Of a stretch of 64,000 nucleotides of DNA, positions 29,257-36,183 are shown one piece after another; within the stretch, counting starts at the first letter, position 1; every line of letters starts with the position of its first letter. The DNA is taken from assembly GCA_900314845.1 (NCBI GenBank), contig OMWV01000034.1, positions 62,001 to 126,000 of the forward strand, given 5' to 3'. This stretch comes from an uncultured Eubacteriales bacterium (lineage in GTDB: Bacteria > Bacillota > Clostridia > Lachnospirales > Lachnospiraceae). A model generated the notes under the pieces. That model searched no databases. It was not told the DNA's origin and saw nothing but the letters and a program-made list of their open reading frames with translations. Position numbers and translations under genes: made by a program.

Positions 29257-29421
29257 TTACAGGAAAGAGGCTTTTTTTGGCCCGCCGAAGGAGTAAAACT
29301 CTCAGGTTTCCTTTATTCAGGAAGTGGACTGTAACGCGGATAGAACTCTGGAGAATCCCTCTTAAAGGGTGCCGAAGGTGCAAGTACGTTTTCGTATAAT
29401 CTCTCAGGCAAAAAGACAGAG
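29257..29421 (+). ncRNA. Tandem glycine riboswitch
   Basis: Two aptamers in series. Aptamer I: P1 is TTACAG (29257-29262) with CTGTAA (29329-29334), and the core has GCCGAAGGAG and CTCTCAGG. Aptamer II: P1 is CTCTG (29346-29350) with CAGAG (29417-29421), and the core has CTCTGGAGA, GTGCCGAAGGTGCAAG and CTCTCAGGCAAAAAGA. The linker is 11 bases. This is the complete gcvT-type tandem architecture, but it controls an aminotransferase gene and not the glycine cleavage system. Confidence 0.95.
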
Positions 29422-29471
29422 CTGTTATTCCTGTTTTCCGTGCAGGGAATGGCGCGGACAGGATGTCACCA

Positions 29472-29500
29472 GGCAGCTCCCGAGGAGCTGTTATTTTTTT
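29472..29500 (+). terminator. Riboswitch-controlled terminator
   Basis: CAGCTCC (29474-29480) pairs with GGAGCTG (29484-29490), extended by two G-U pairs, with a T-run 29491-29500. The 5' arm can instead pair with GAGCTG at 29419-29424, at the 3' end of aptamer II P1, giving an antiterminator. Confidence 0.88.
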
Positions 29501-29555
29501 ATCACATAGATGATTCACTCATTTAATAAGTTTTATCAAAAAGGAAGTAATCATC

Positions 29556-30695
29556 ATGAAGAAGAACTATCTCGACGACATTCAGGATACCCTGCTCTTA
29601 GGCGCCGGCCCCAGCGGCGTGGCTCCTTCCACATACCGTGCGATTTCCACGAACATTATCGGTCATCTGGATCCCTATTTCATTGAGATCATGGAACAGA
29701 TTAAGAGCGGACTTCGTGAACTGATGGGAACACAGAACGAAGTTACAGTACCCCTCTCGGGAACAGGTTCTTCCGGCATGGAAGCAGCATTTGTCAACAC
29801 AGTAGAAAGAGGAGACAAGGTCCTCATCCTTGAGAACGGCGTTTTCGGCAATCGTATGGAAGACGTTGCCAGCCGTCTGGGCGCAGTCGTAACAAAGGAA
29901 GAATTCGAATGGGGCACTCCGGTAAGACCTGAGCGCGTGAGAGAACTTCTTGCCCAGGATCATTATAAGATCGTTGCCATTGTTCACGCTGAGACGTCAA
30001 CAGGCGTGCGCAACCCTGTTGAAGAGATTGGCCAGATCGTTCACGACGCCGGCAGCCTTTACCTTGTCGACGCGGTCACCAGCCTTGGCGGTATTCCTGT
30101 TGAGGTTGACAAGTGGCATGCGGATATCTGCTACAGCGGTACTCAGAAGTGCCTTTCCTGCCCTCCGGGAGCAGCTCCCATCACATTTTCACCTGCTGCC
30201 ATGGAAGTCGTAGCAAACAGAAGCTGCAAGGTGCCCAACTGGTATCTTGATATGAACATGCTGACAAAGTACTGGGGCGGAAGCAAGAGAGTATACCATC
30301 ACACAGCTCCCATCAGCATGATGTTCGCCCTCTATCAGGCTATATACAATATTCAGGCAGAAGGCCTTGAGAATGTTTACGCAAGGCATATGAGAGTTCA
30401 CAAGCGCCTTGTCGCAGGCCTTGAGAAGCTCGGTCTCAAGATGCTGGTAGAGCCTCAGTACAGACTCCCCGAGCTCAACACGGTCCTTATCCCCGAGGGA
30501 ATAGACGAGGCAAAGCTCCGCGCTCAGCTTCTTGACAAGTATCACATTGAAGTAAGCGGCGGCCTGGGCGCTCTCGCCGGCAAGGTGATCCGCATCGGCC
30601 TCATGGGCTACAACGCGACAGATGAGAATGTTGACAGACTTCTCGCGGCTATGAAGGAGATCATGGCAGATATGGCTGCCAGCAGCGCTGCCTGA
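29556..30695 (+). CDS. Class V aminotransferase (alanine/serine-glyoxylate type)
   Basis: PLP-dependent aminotransferase of 379 residues. The PLP lysine lies in YSGTQKCLSCPPGAAP (near residue 195), and the N-terminus LLLGAGPSGVAPSTYRA is the pattern of alanine-glyoxylate and PucG-type enzymes. The likely reaction transfers an amino group from alanine or serine to glyoxylate, forming glycine. The glycine riboswitch directly upstream supports a link to glycine. Phosphonate or ureidoglycine aminotransferase activity cannot be ruled out. Codon use is of the highly expressed type. AAGGAAG precedes the ATG. Confidence 0.85.
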   Translation: MKKNYLDDIQDTLLLGAGPSGVAPSTYRAISTNIIGHLDPYFIEIMEQIKSGLRELMGTQNEVTVPLSGTGSSGMEAAFVNTVERGDKVLILENGVFGNRMEDVASRLGAVVTKEEFEWGTPVRPERVRELLAQDHYKIVAIVHAETSTGVRNPVEEIGQIVHDAGSLYLVDAVTSLGGIPVEVDKWHADICYSGTQKCLSCPPGAAPITFSPAAMEVVANRSCKVPNWYLDMNMLTKYWGGSKRVYHHTAPISMMFALYQAIYNIQAEGLENVYARHMRVHKRLVAGLEKLGLKMLVEPQYRLPELNTVLIPEGIDEAKLRAQLLDKYHIEVSGGLGALAGKVIRIGLMGYNATDENVDRLLAAMKEIMADMAASSAA

Positions 30696-30740
30696 TCGGG
30701 TCAGCTTCTGTAAATATCTGTCAGAATATGATATATGTAG

Positions 30741-30777
30741 GCCGGACAGGGCAGAGGATGCCTTGCCCGGCTTTTTT
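30741..30777 (+). terminator. Terminator after the aminotransferase gene
   Basis: GCCGGACAGGGCA (30741-30753) pairs with TGCCTTGCCCGGC (30759-30771) with one mismatch and one wobble, followed by TTTTTT. Confidence 0.88.
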
Positions 30778-30808
30778 GAAGGCGGCGAAAATGTAAAGGA
30801 GGAGAGAG

Positions 30809-31483
30809 ATGGATCCTAAAATGGCAGATGAGATCTGTGCCTATATCAGCAGGACATACGGGGCCAAAGAGAAGAGGCCCTGGGCCCGGTATCCGGATTA
30901 CAGGACATTTAAGGCCAGCCAGCCGGATAAATGGTTTGCCCTTGTCATGCCGGTAGAGCGCCATAAGCTTGGCCTGCCGGGGGAGGGCATGATCTGGGTG
31001 ATAAACCTGAAGGCGGATCCCGATTTTATCATGCTGGCCGCCGGAAGCAGGGAGGGCATCCTGCCTGCTTATCATATGAACAGGAAGCACTGGATCAGCG
31101 TCCTTCTTGACGGGAGCCTGCCGGCAGATCTTGTGAGATCCCTCATAGAGACAAGTTACCAGCTTGTAACGGACACTCCCACAAAGAGGATATATGAAGC
31201 GGTCAGGAAGATCCCCCGGGGGAAAGTCGCCACCTACGCTCAGGTGGCCGCCATGGCGGGCAACCCGAAAATGTTCCGGGCAGTGGGAAATGCCCTGCAT
31301 CACAATCCGGACCCCGCCCACATTCCCTGCCACAGAGTCGTGAATTCCCAGGGCAGGCTTTCGGGGGCCTTTGCCTTTGACGGCCCCGGCGAGCAGGCAA
31401 AAAGGCTGAGGGAAGAAGGCGTTCAGGTATCCGGAGACAGGGTCGACCTTAAGAAATATCAGATGGAGCTCCCTTCTGATTGA
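30809..31483 (+). CDS. MmcQ/YjbR domain fused to an MGMT-type DNA alkyltransferase domain
   Basis: 224 residues. Residues 1-115 match the MmcQ/YjbR fold (KWFALVMPVERHKLGL, ILPAYHMNRKHWISVLLDG). Residues about 123-210 match the DNA-binding/active-site domain of O6-alkylguanine-DNA alkyltransferase (IPRGKVATYAQVAAMAG, FRAVGNALHHNP, IPCHRVVNSQGRLSGAFAF). The acceptor cysteine in PCHRV is present, so it could be a true alkyltransferase and not an ATL. It lacks the usual MGMT N-terminal domain, with the YjbR-like domain in its place. It is a single gene after a terminator. Confidence 0.88.
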   Translation: MDPKMADEICAYISRTYGAKEKRPWARYPDYRTFKASQPDKWFALVMPVERHKLGLPGEGMIWVINLKADPDFIMLAAGSREGILPAYHMNRKHWISVLLDGSLPADLVRSLIETSYQLVTDTPTKRIYEAVRKIPRGKVATYAQVAAMAGNPKMFRAVGNALHHNPDPAHIPCHRVVNSQGRLSGAFAFDGPGEQAKRLREEGVQVSGDRVDLKKYQMELPSD

Positions 31484-31508
31484 CGTATTTTATAAAGTGT
31501 TCTATAAT
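31480..31508 (+). promoter_or_regulatory. Promoter of the yicC-remA-gmk-rpoZ operon
   Basis: TTGACG (31480-31485), exactly 17 bases, TATAAT (31503-31508). The -35 overlaps the stop codon of the YjbR-MGMT gene. Transcription would begin near 31515. Confidence 0.85.
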
Positions 31509-31514
31509 AAAAAG

Positions 31515-31566
31515 ATGATTCAGCGCGAAATGTGGTAATAGTCAGGATGGCTGAATCATTTCTTTT
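31515..31566 (+). promoter_or_regulatory. Stem-loop at the start of the yicC transcript
   Basis: ATGATTCAGC (31515-31524) pairs perfectly with GCTGAATCAT (31550-31559), followed by TTTCTTTT. It begins at the predicted +1. It could terminate the upstream gene, act as an attenuator, or protect the 5' end. Confidence 0.65.
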
Positions 31567-31608
31567 CAGCAGCATTTTTAATTATTGTTTTCTGCAGGTG
31601 AAATATCA

Positions 31609-32487
31609 ATGATCAACAGTATGACAGGCTTTGGCCGCTGTGAGCAGACAGACGGCGAGAGGAAGGTTATCGTAGAGATTAAGAGTGTCAATCACAGGTA
31701 TTGCGATATCAATATCAAGATGCCCAAGGCACTCAATTTTTTTGAACCGCAGATCAGGACTCTGGTCAAGGAGTATGCCCAGAGGGGCAAGATCGAGATA
31801 TACATTACGTATGAAGATGCCAGACAGGGCAAGAGCAGCGTCAAGTATGACAAGGCCCTGGCCGGCGGGTACCTTCAGGCCCTCAGACAGATGCAGCAGG
31901 ATTTTGATCTGACGATGGATATCGGGGTGTCATCCCTGTCCCGGTATCCGGATGTACTGACACTGGAGGAACAGAGCGTTGATGAAGAGGACATCTGGCA
32001 TTTCATCAGGCCGGCTATAGAGAAGGCCTGCCAGGGTCTGGCGGATACGAGAGCCCGTGAAGGGCAGAGGCTGAGGGATGATCTGATCGCCAAGCTCGAT
32101 GACATGGTGACCCATGTGGATTTTATAGAAGAGCGCTCTCCCGGGATCGTAGACAAGTACAGGACGGATCTGGAGAACAAGGTGAAAGAGCTTCTGGCTG
32201 ACAGCGCCATTGACCAGAACCGGATCGTTCAGGAGACTGCGATCTATGCGGACAAGATATGCGTGGATGAGGAGATCGTCCGCCTGAGAAGCCATATAAA
32301 GGCGGTAAGAGAGGCTCTTTCTTCGGAAGGCGCCGTGGGCAGAAAGCTCGACTTCCTTGCCCAGGAGATGAACAGGGAATCAAACACGATCCTTTCGAAA
32401 TCTCCGGACCTTGCTATATCCGATCACGCGATAGACCTTAAGACTCAGGTCGAGAAGGTCAGAGAACAGATACAGAATATAGAATAA
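31609..32487 (+). CDS. yicC: YicC/YloC family endoribonuclease
   Basis: 292 residues of the YicC/YloC family. Some members are endoribonucleases that act on structured RNA or help degrade small RNAs. The N-terminus MINSMTGFGRCEQ is the family signature. The C-terminal DUF1732 part has GRKLDFLAQEMNRESNTI and SKSPDLAISDHAIDLK. ATG 31609 follows AGGTGA. It starts the conserved yloC-remA-gmk-rpoZ order. Confidence 0.94.
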   Translation: MINSMTGFGRCEQTDGERKVIVEIKSVNHRYCDINIKMPKALNFFEPQIRTLVKEYAQRGKIEIYITYEDARQGKSSVKYDKALAGGYLQALRQMQQDFDLTMDIGVSSLSRYPDVLTLEEQSVDEEDIWHFIRPAIEKACQGLADTRAREGQRLRDDLIAKLDDMVTHVDFIEERSPGIVDKYRTDLENKVKELLADSAIDQNRIVQETAIYADKICVDEEIVRLRSHIKAVREALSSEGAVGRKLDFLAQEMNRESNTILSKSPDLAISDHAIDLKTQVEKVREQIQNIE

Positions 32488-32523
32488 GTCCCATGCATGA
32501 GGGCAGATAAGCCGAGGTAGAGC

Positions 32524-32796
32524 ATGAACAGACTGATAAATGTCGGATTTGGCAACATGGTGAACGCGGGCAGGATCGTTGCCATAGTAAGTCCGGATTC
32601 GGCACCCAGCCGCCGGACAGTGCAGAACGCCCGCGAGGAGGGCCTTGTCATCGACGCGACCCAGGGCCGCAAGACCAGGTCTGTGATCGTCATGTCGGAC
32701 GGTCACATCGTCCTGTCCGCCCTCCAGCCTGAGACGATTGCCGCCAGGGAGAATGGAAGCGGGGCGGCTGATTACGGAGATGAAGAGAATGAGTGA
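32524..32796 (+). CDS. remA: Extracellular matrix regulator RemA
   Basis: DNA-binding regulator of the DUF370 family. In Bacillus subtilis RemA activates biofilm matrix and osmoprotection operons and forms ring-like oligomers. Signature [34 protein letters not shown] and [18 protein letters not shown]. 90 residues, with an acidic tail. The 3' end overlaps gmk by 8 bases. The position between yicC and gmk is conserved in Firmicutes. Confidence 0.95.
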   Translation: MNRLINVGFGNMVNAGRIVAIVSPDSAPSRRTVQNAREEGLVIDATQGRKTRSVIVMSDGHIVLSALQPETIAARENGSGAADYGDEENE

Positions 32797-33433
32797 GAAA
32801 AAACGCGGACAGCTTCTTGTTATATCAGGATTCTCAGGCGCGGGCAAGGGCACAGTTGTCTCAAAGCTGCTCAGCCTGCATCCGGACCGGTACAGGATCT
32901 CTATATCGGCTACAACGAGAAGTCCCAGGGATGGCGAGCAGGACGGGATCCATTACTTTTTTGTCAGCACAGAGAAGTTTGAGCAGATGATCCGTCAGGG
33001 AGAGCTGTTGGAGCATGCCCGGTATGTAGATCATTACTACGGCACTCCCCGCAGGTTTGTTGAGGACAGCCTGGATGCCGGTTATGATGTGATCCTCGAG
33101 ATAGAGCAGCAGGGGGCCTTTCAGGTGAAAAAGGCCATGCCCCAGGCCATGCTCATATTCATAAGTCCTCCTTCAGCCGGTGAGCTTGAGAGAAGGCTCC
33201 GGGGACGGGGAACAGAGTCAGAGGAGCAGATCCGCTCAAGGCTGGCCAGAGCCTGCGAGGAAGCGGAATATATTGACAGATATGATTATTTTGTGTTAAA
33301 TGATACTGTAGACAGATGTGCAGCCGAGATAGAGAATCTGGTAGAAGCCGAGCGCTGCAAAGTATGTCATAACAGGGCTGAGGCAGACAGACTCAGAGAG
33401 GATCTCAGAGTGTACAGAAAGGAAGAAAGATAG
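32789..33433 (+). CDS. gmk: Guanylate kinase
   Basis: Phosphorylates GMP to GDP. P-loop [16 protein letters not shown] near residues 12-27, then [33 protein letters not shown] and [13 protein letters not shown]. 214 residues. I choose ATG 32789 with GGAG 9 bases upstream. Frames from 32738 or 32780 add residues not found in the family. It overlaps remA, and rpoZ starts one base after its stop. Confidence 0.95.
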   Translation: MSEKKRGQLLVISGFSGAGKGTVVSKLLSLHPDRYRISISATTRSPRDGEQDGIHYFFVSTEKFEQMIRQGELLEHARYVDHYYGTPRRFVEDSLDAGYDVILEIEQQGAFQVKKAMPQAMLIFISPPSAGELERRLRGRGTESEEQIRSRLARACEEAEYIDRYDYFVLNDTVDRCAAEIENLVEAERCKVCHNRAEADRLREDLRVYRKEER

Positions 33434-33434
33434 T

Positions 33435-33845
33435 ATGTTGCATCCATCATACCCAGAGCTCATGGAAGCGGTCAATAAGAATTCAGACAGCACGGAAGAT
33501 GTTGTGACAAGCAGATATTCACTTGTTATCGCCGCCGCAAAGAGAGCAAGGCAGCTCATAGACAACGCAGATTCAGATGTAGAGGATTTTCGCAGCAAGA
33601 AGCCTCTTTCCGTTGCGGTAGAAGAGCTGTATACAGGTAAGGTCAAGATCCTTCCGCCGGATGAGAGCAGTCTCGTAGATGACAATGAGCTGCTTGCGGA
33701 GAAGTTCCTCGATTTCGCGGAGAAGAGCGAGGGCATAGACCTGGATGAAAGCTCAGATGAAGAAGATCCTGACGATTTCGACGAAGATGAGGAAGCAGGA
33801 TCTGAAGATGAAGATGAGGAATCAGAGCCCGAAGAAGAAGACTAA
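33435..33845 (+). CDS. rpoZ: RNA polymerase omega subunit with long acidic tail
   Basis: Residues 1-75 are the omega core (SRYSLVIAAAKRARQLID and KPLSVAVEELYTGKVKI), which helps fold and hold the beta-prime subunit. The remaining about 60 residues are an Asp/Glu-rich tail ending EPEEED, which omega normally lacks. The total of 136 residues compares with 65-100 in most species. It follows gmk, as is usual. The tail probably forms a disordered acidic extension near the polymerase. Its role is unknown. Confidence 0.9.
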   Translation: MLHPSYPELMEAVNKNSDSTEDVVTSRYSLVIAAAKRARQLIDNADSDVEDFRSKKPLSVAVEELYTGKVKILPPDESSLVDDNELLAEKFLDFAEKSEGIDLDESSDEEDPDDFDEDEEAGSEDEDEESEPEEED

Positions 33846-33889
33846 GGCGGCAGGCATTATCTGTCTGTGAGAAATAAGAGGTATTTGTC

Positions 33890-34264
33890 ATGCTGGAAAA
33901 GGGAATCAAGAACACACAGGAGAGAGTGGTAACTGAGGATGTCACGGCGGCCAAGGTGGGAAGCGGACTGCTCCCTGTATACGCGACCCCTTCCATGATC
34001 GCGCTTATGGAGAATACCTGCGCGCAGAGTGTTGCCCCTTATCTTGAGGAGGGCAAGGGGACAGTAGGCGGCGCCATAAACATAAAGCATGTGGCAGCTA
34101 CGCCTGTCGGGATGAAGGTCCGCTGTGAGAGCGAACTGACAGAAGTCAAAGGCAGAAAGCTCGTATTTTCAGTGAATGTCTATGATGAGAAGGGCCTGAT
34201 CGGTACGGGCACCCATATGCGCGCTGTCATAGACAACAAGGCTTTCATGTCCCAGTTTGAATAA
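33890..34264 (+). CDS. Hot-dog fold thioesterase, FlK-like
   Basis: 124 residues of the hot-dog acyl-CoA thioesterase group resembling fluoroacetyl-CoA thioesterase FlK. The pattern has candidate catalytic residues: Thr in YATPSMIALMENT, Glu in MENTCAQSVAPYL, His in GGAINIKHVAATPVG. Many such genes in gut anaerobes serve unknown acyl-CoAs, so a fluoroacetate role is not implied. AAGAGG lies upstream of the ATG. The next gene starts 2 bases after its stop. Confidence 0.85.
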   Translation: MLEKGIKNTQERVVTEDVTAAKVGSGLLPVYATPSMIALMENTCAQSVAPYLEEGKGTVGGAINIKHVAATPVGMKVRCESELTEVKGRKLVFSVNVYDEKGLIGTGTHMRAVIDNKAFMSQFE

Positions 34265-34266
34265 AG

Positions 34267-35100
34267 ATGTTCGGCTGTATCACCGCCAACCGCGGAGAAC
34301 TCAAGGTCAGGGAACTCGCGCGCTATGAGAGCTGGTACTGCGGCCTCTGCCTTGCATTGGGAGACAGGGATTCCATAGCCGGCAGGCTCACGCTATCTTA
34401 TGATATGACATTTCTGGCCATGCTGCTGAGCAGCCTCTACGATGAACCCATATCGAGGGCGAAGATCCTGTGCCCTGTGCACCCGCTGAAAAGGCACAGA
34501 ATGCGCAGGACTGTTTTCACGGATTACGCGGCAGACATGAATGTCCTGCTTTCCTATTATGACAGGCTGGACGACTGGAAGGACGAGAGAAAAACCGCTT
34601 CTTACCTTCAGGCAAAAGCCCTGCAGCCGGGACTTGCCAGGATAAAGAAAGAGTATCCCAGGCAGTACAGAGCGGTAAGAGAGTATATCAGGCAGCTTAC
34701 AGACTGTGAGCAGACGGACAGCGGCAGCATTGAGCTGGCCGCTTCTCTGACCGGGAAGATGCTTGCGGAGGTATTTGCGGTAAGGGAAGATGAGTGGGCG
34801 CAGCAGCTGCGCACGATGGGATTTTTCCTGGGCAAGTTTATCTATTTTACCGATGCCTACGAAGATATAGACAAGGATATAAGATCAGGCAGCTATAATC
34901 CCTTCAAGGGCATGAGCGGGAGAGAAGATTTCGATGATGCCTGCAGGGACATCCTTGCCATGCAGATGGCGGAATGCTGCAGGGCCTTTGAGAGACTGCC
35001 TCTTGTCCGGGATGTCGGCATACTGAGGAATATCCTCTATTCCGGCGTCTGGTCGGGGTATGCCGGAGCATACAGGCAGAGGAACGGCCTTCGGCCGTGA
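34267..35100 (+). CDS. DUF5685 family protein
   Basis: 277 residues, recognised by the start MFGCITANRGELKVRELARY and the segment FLGKFIYFTDAYEDIDKDI (about 195-213) with the NPFKG continuation. The family is found in clostridia and has no known function. Cysteines occur in SWYCGLCLALGDR (about 22-34) and CCRAF, which could bind metal. It is mostly helical. It starts two bases after the thioesterase stop and is followed by a J-domain gene, which suggests a chaperone-linked client or partner. Confidence 0.8.
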   Translation: MFGCITANRGELKVRELARYESWYCGLCLALGDRDSIAGRLTLSYDMTFLAMLLSSLYDEPISRAKILCPVHPLKRHRMRRTVFTDYAADMNVLLSYYDRLDDWKDERKTASYLQAKALQPGLARIKKEYPRQYRAVREYIRQLTDCEQTDSGSIELAASLTGKMLAEVFAVREDEWAQQLRTMGFFLGKFIYFTDAYEDIDKDIRSGSYNPFKGMSGREDFDDACRDILAMQMAECCRAFERLPLVRDVGILRNILYSGVWSGYAGAYRQRNGLRP

Positions 35101-35143
35101 CAGAGCAAGGCCTGCATTATTTTTATAAAGACGGGGGAAACAG

Positions 35144-35830
35144 ATGGTTGATCCTTATCAGGTGCTGGGCGTTCGCCCAGACGCCAGCGATGATGAGATT
35201 AAGAAGGCATACAGGAAGCTGAGCAGGCGTTATCACCCGGATGCGAATATTAACAATCCAAACAAAGCCCAGGCTGAGGCCAAGTTCAAGCAGGTCCAGG
35301 AGGCATACAACCAGATCATCCATGAGAGGGAGTCGGGAAGCACATATTCCGGATCCTATTCCGGCTATTCCGGGGGTTATGCCGGCCGGCAGAGCAGCTA
35401 TGGCGGCTACGGCGGCCAGACCGGTCAGGGTCAGCAGTATCAGGGTGAAGATGATATAAAGTATACGGCAGCCGTGAACTATATCAACGCGGGGAGCTAT
35501 GAAGAGGCTCTCAATGTTTTAAACAGTATAGCCAACCGGACTGCCCAGTGGTATTTCTTAAGCGCTCTTGCCAACGCCCGCATGGGGAACAACGTGACAG
35601 CCAGGGAGATGGCACAGACTGCGGTGAACATGGAACCCGGCAATATCCAGTACAGACAGTTCCTCAATCAGCTCAGCATGGGAGGCCAGTGGTATCAGGA
35701 TACAGGCCATTCCTATGGGATGCCCAATCTTCGATTTGACAATCTGTGCTGGAGCATAATAGCGATAAACCTGGTGGCCAATTGCTGCTGTCCGGGCTCC
35801 TGCTGTTATGGCGGTACGCTTTTCCGTTAG
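35144..35830 (+). CDS. J-domain protein with TPR-like region and Cys-rich C-terminus
   Basis: 228 residues. J domain at 1-65 with the HPD motif (RRYHPDAN). Then a Gly/Tyr/Ser-rich linker (about 68-100), a helical TPR-like region ([23 protein letters not shown], split as two helices) and a hydrophobic end with the cluster [10 protein letters not shown] domains stimulate Hsp70 ATPase, and DnaK encoded at 8.3 kb is the probable partner. It lacks the zinc finger of DnaJ. The C-terminus may be lipidated or metal-bound. This is unproven. Confidence 0.88.
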   Translation: MVDPYQVLGVRPDASDDEIKKAYRKLSRRYHPDANINNPNKAQAEAKFKQVQEAYNQIIHERESGSTYSGSYSGYSGGYAGRQSSYGGYGGQTGQGQQYQGEDDIKYTAAVNYINAGSYEEALNVLNSIANRTAQWYFLSALANARMGNNVTAREMAQTAVNMEPGNIQYRQFLNQLSMGGQWYQDTGHSYGMPNLRFDNLCWSIIAINLVANCCCPGSCCYGGTLFR

Positions 35831-35846
35831 GGATCAGGAGGTGTCC

Positions 35847-36134
35847 ATGAACGAGATTGAACTGGATGGGAAGAGGCTTACTTCCGAGGATTCCACCCGC
35901 GATTATCTTTTTGATAAGTTTGAATTTCCGGAATATTATGGGCGAGATCTGGAATCTCTCTATGACGCTCTGACGGATGTCACGGAAGAGACGAATATCT
36001 CTATCATCGGCCGTGAGCAGATGGAGGCGACAGCCTACGGCTCACGGCTTATATGGGTTTTCGAGGACGCGGCCAGCGACAATGACAAGCTGACGCTGAC
36101 GTGGACAGAGGTCGAGAACTCGGAATACGATTAA
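35847..36134 (+). CDS. Barstar family protein
   Basis: 95 residues of the barstar family, known as inhibitors of barnase-type ribonucleases. Pattern MNEIELDGKRLTS, then FPEYYGRDLESLYDALTDV, which contains the toxin-binding helix region, and TLTWTEVENSEYD at the end. ATG 35847 follows AGGAGGTG. No barnase-like toxin gene is adjacent on either side, so it may protect against an outside nuclease or one encoded elsewhere. Confidence 0.88.
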   Translation: MNEIELDGKRLTSEDSTRDYLFDKFEFPEYYGRDLESLYDALTDVTEETNISIIGREQMEATAYGSRLIWVFEDAASDNDKLTLTWTEVENSEYD

Positions 36135-36183
36135 ATAAAAAAGAAACCAGAGGAAAGGAGTACGCAGTTTTTTGCGTTGAATT

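Noticed and set aside
33890..34264. Fluoroacetate resistance function for the FlK-like thioesterase
   Set aside because: The family resemblance is to a broad hot-dog group, and nothing nearby supports fluoroacetate metabolism.
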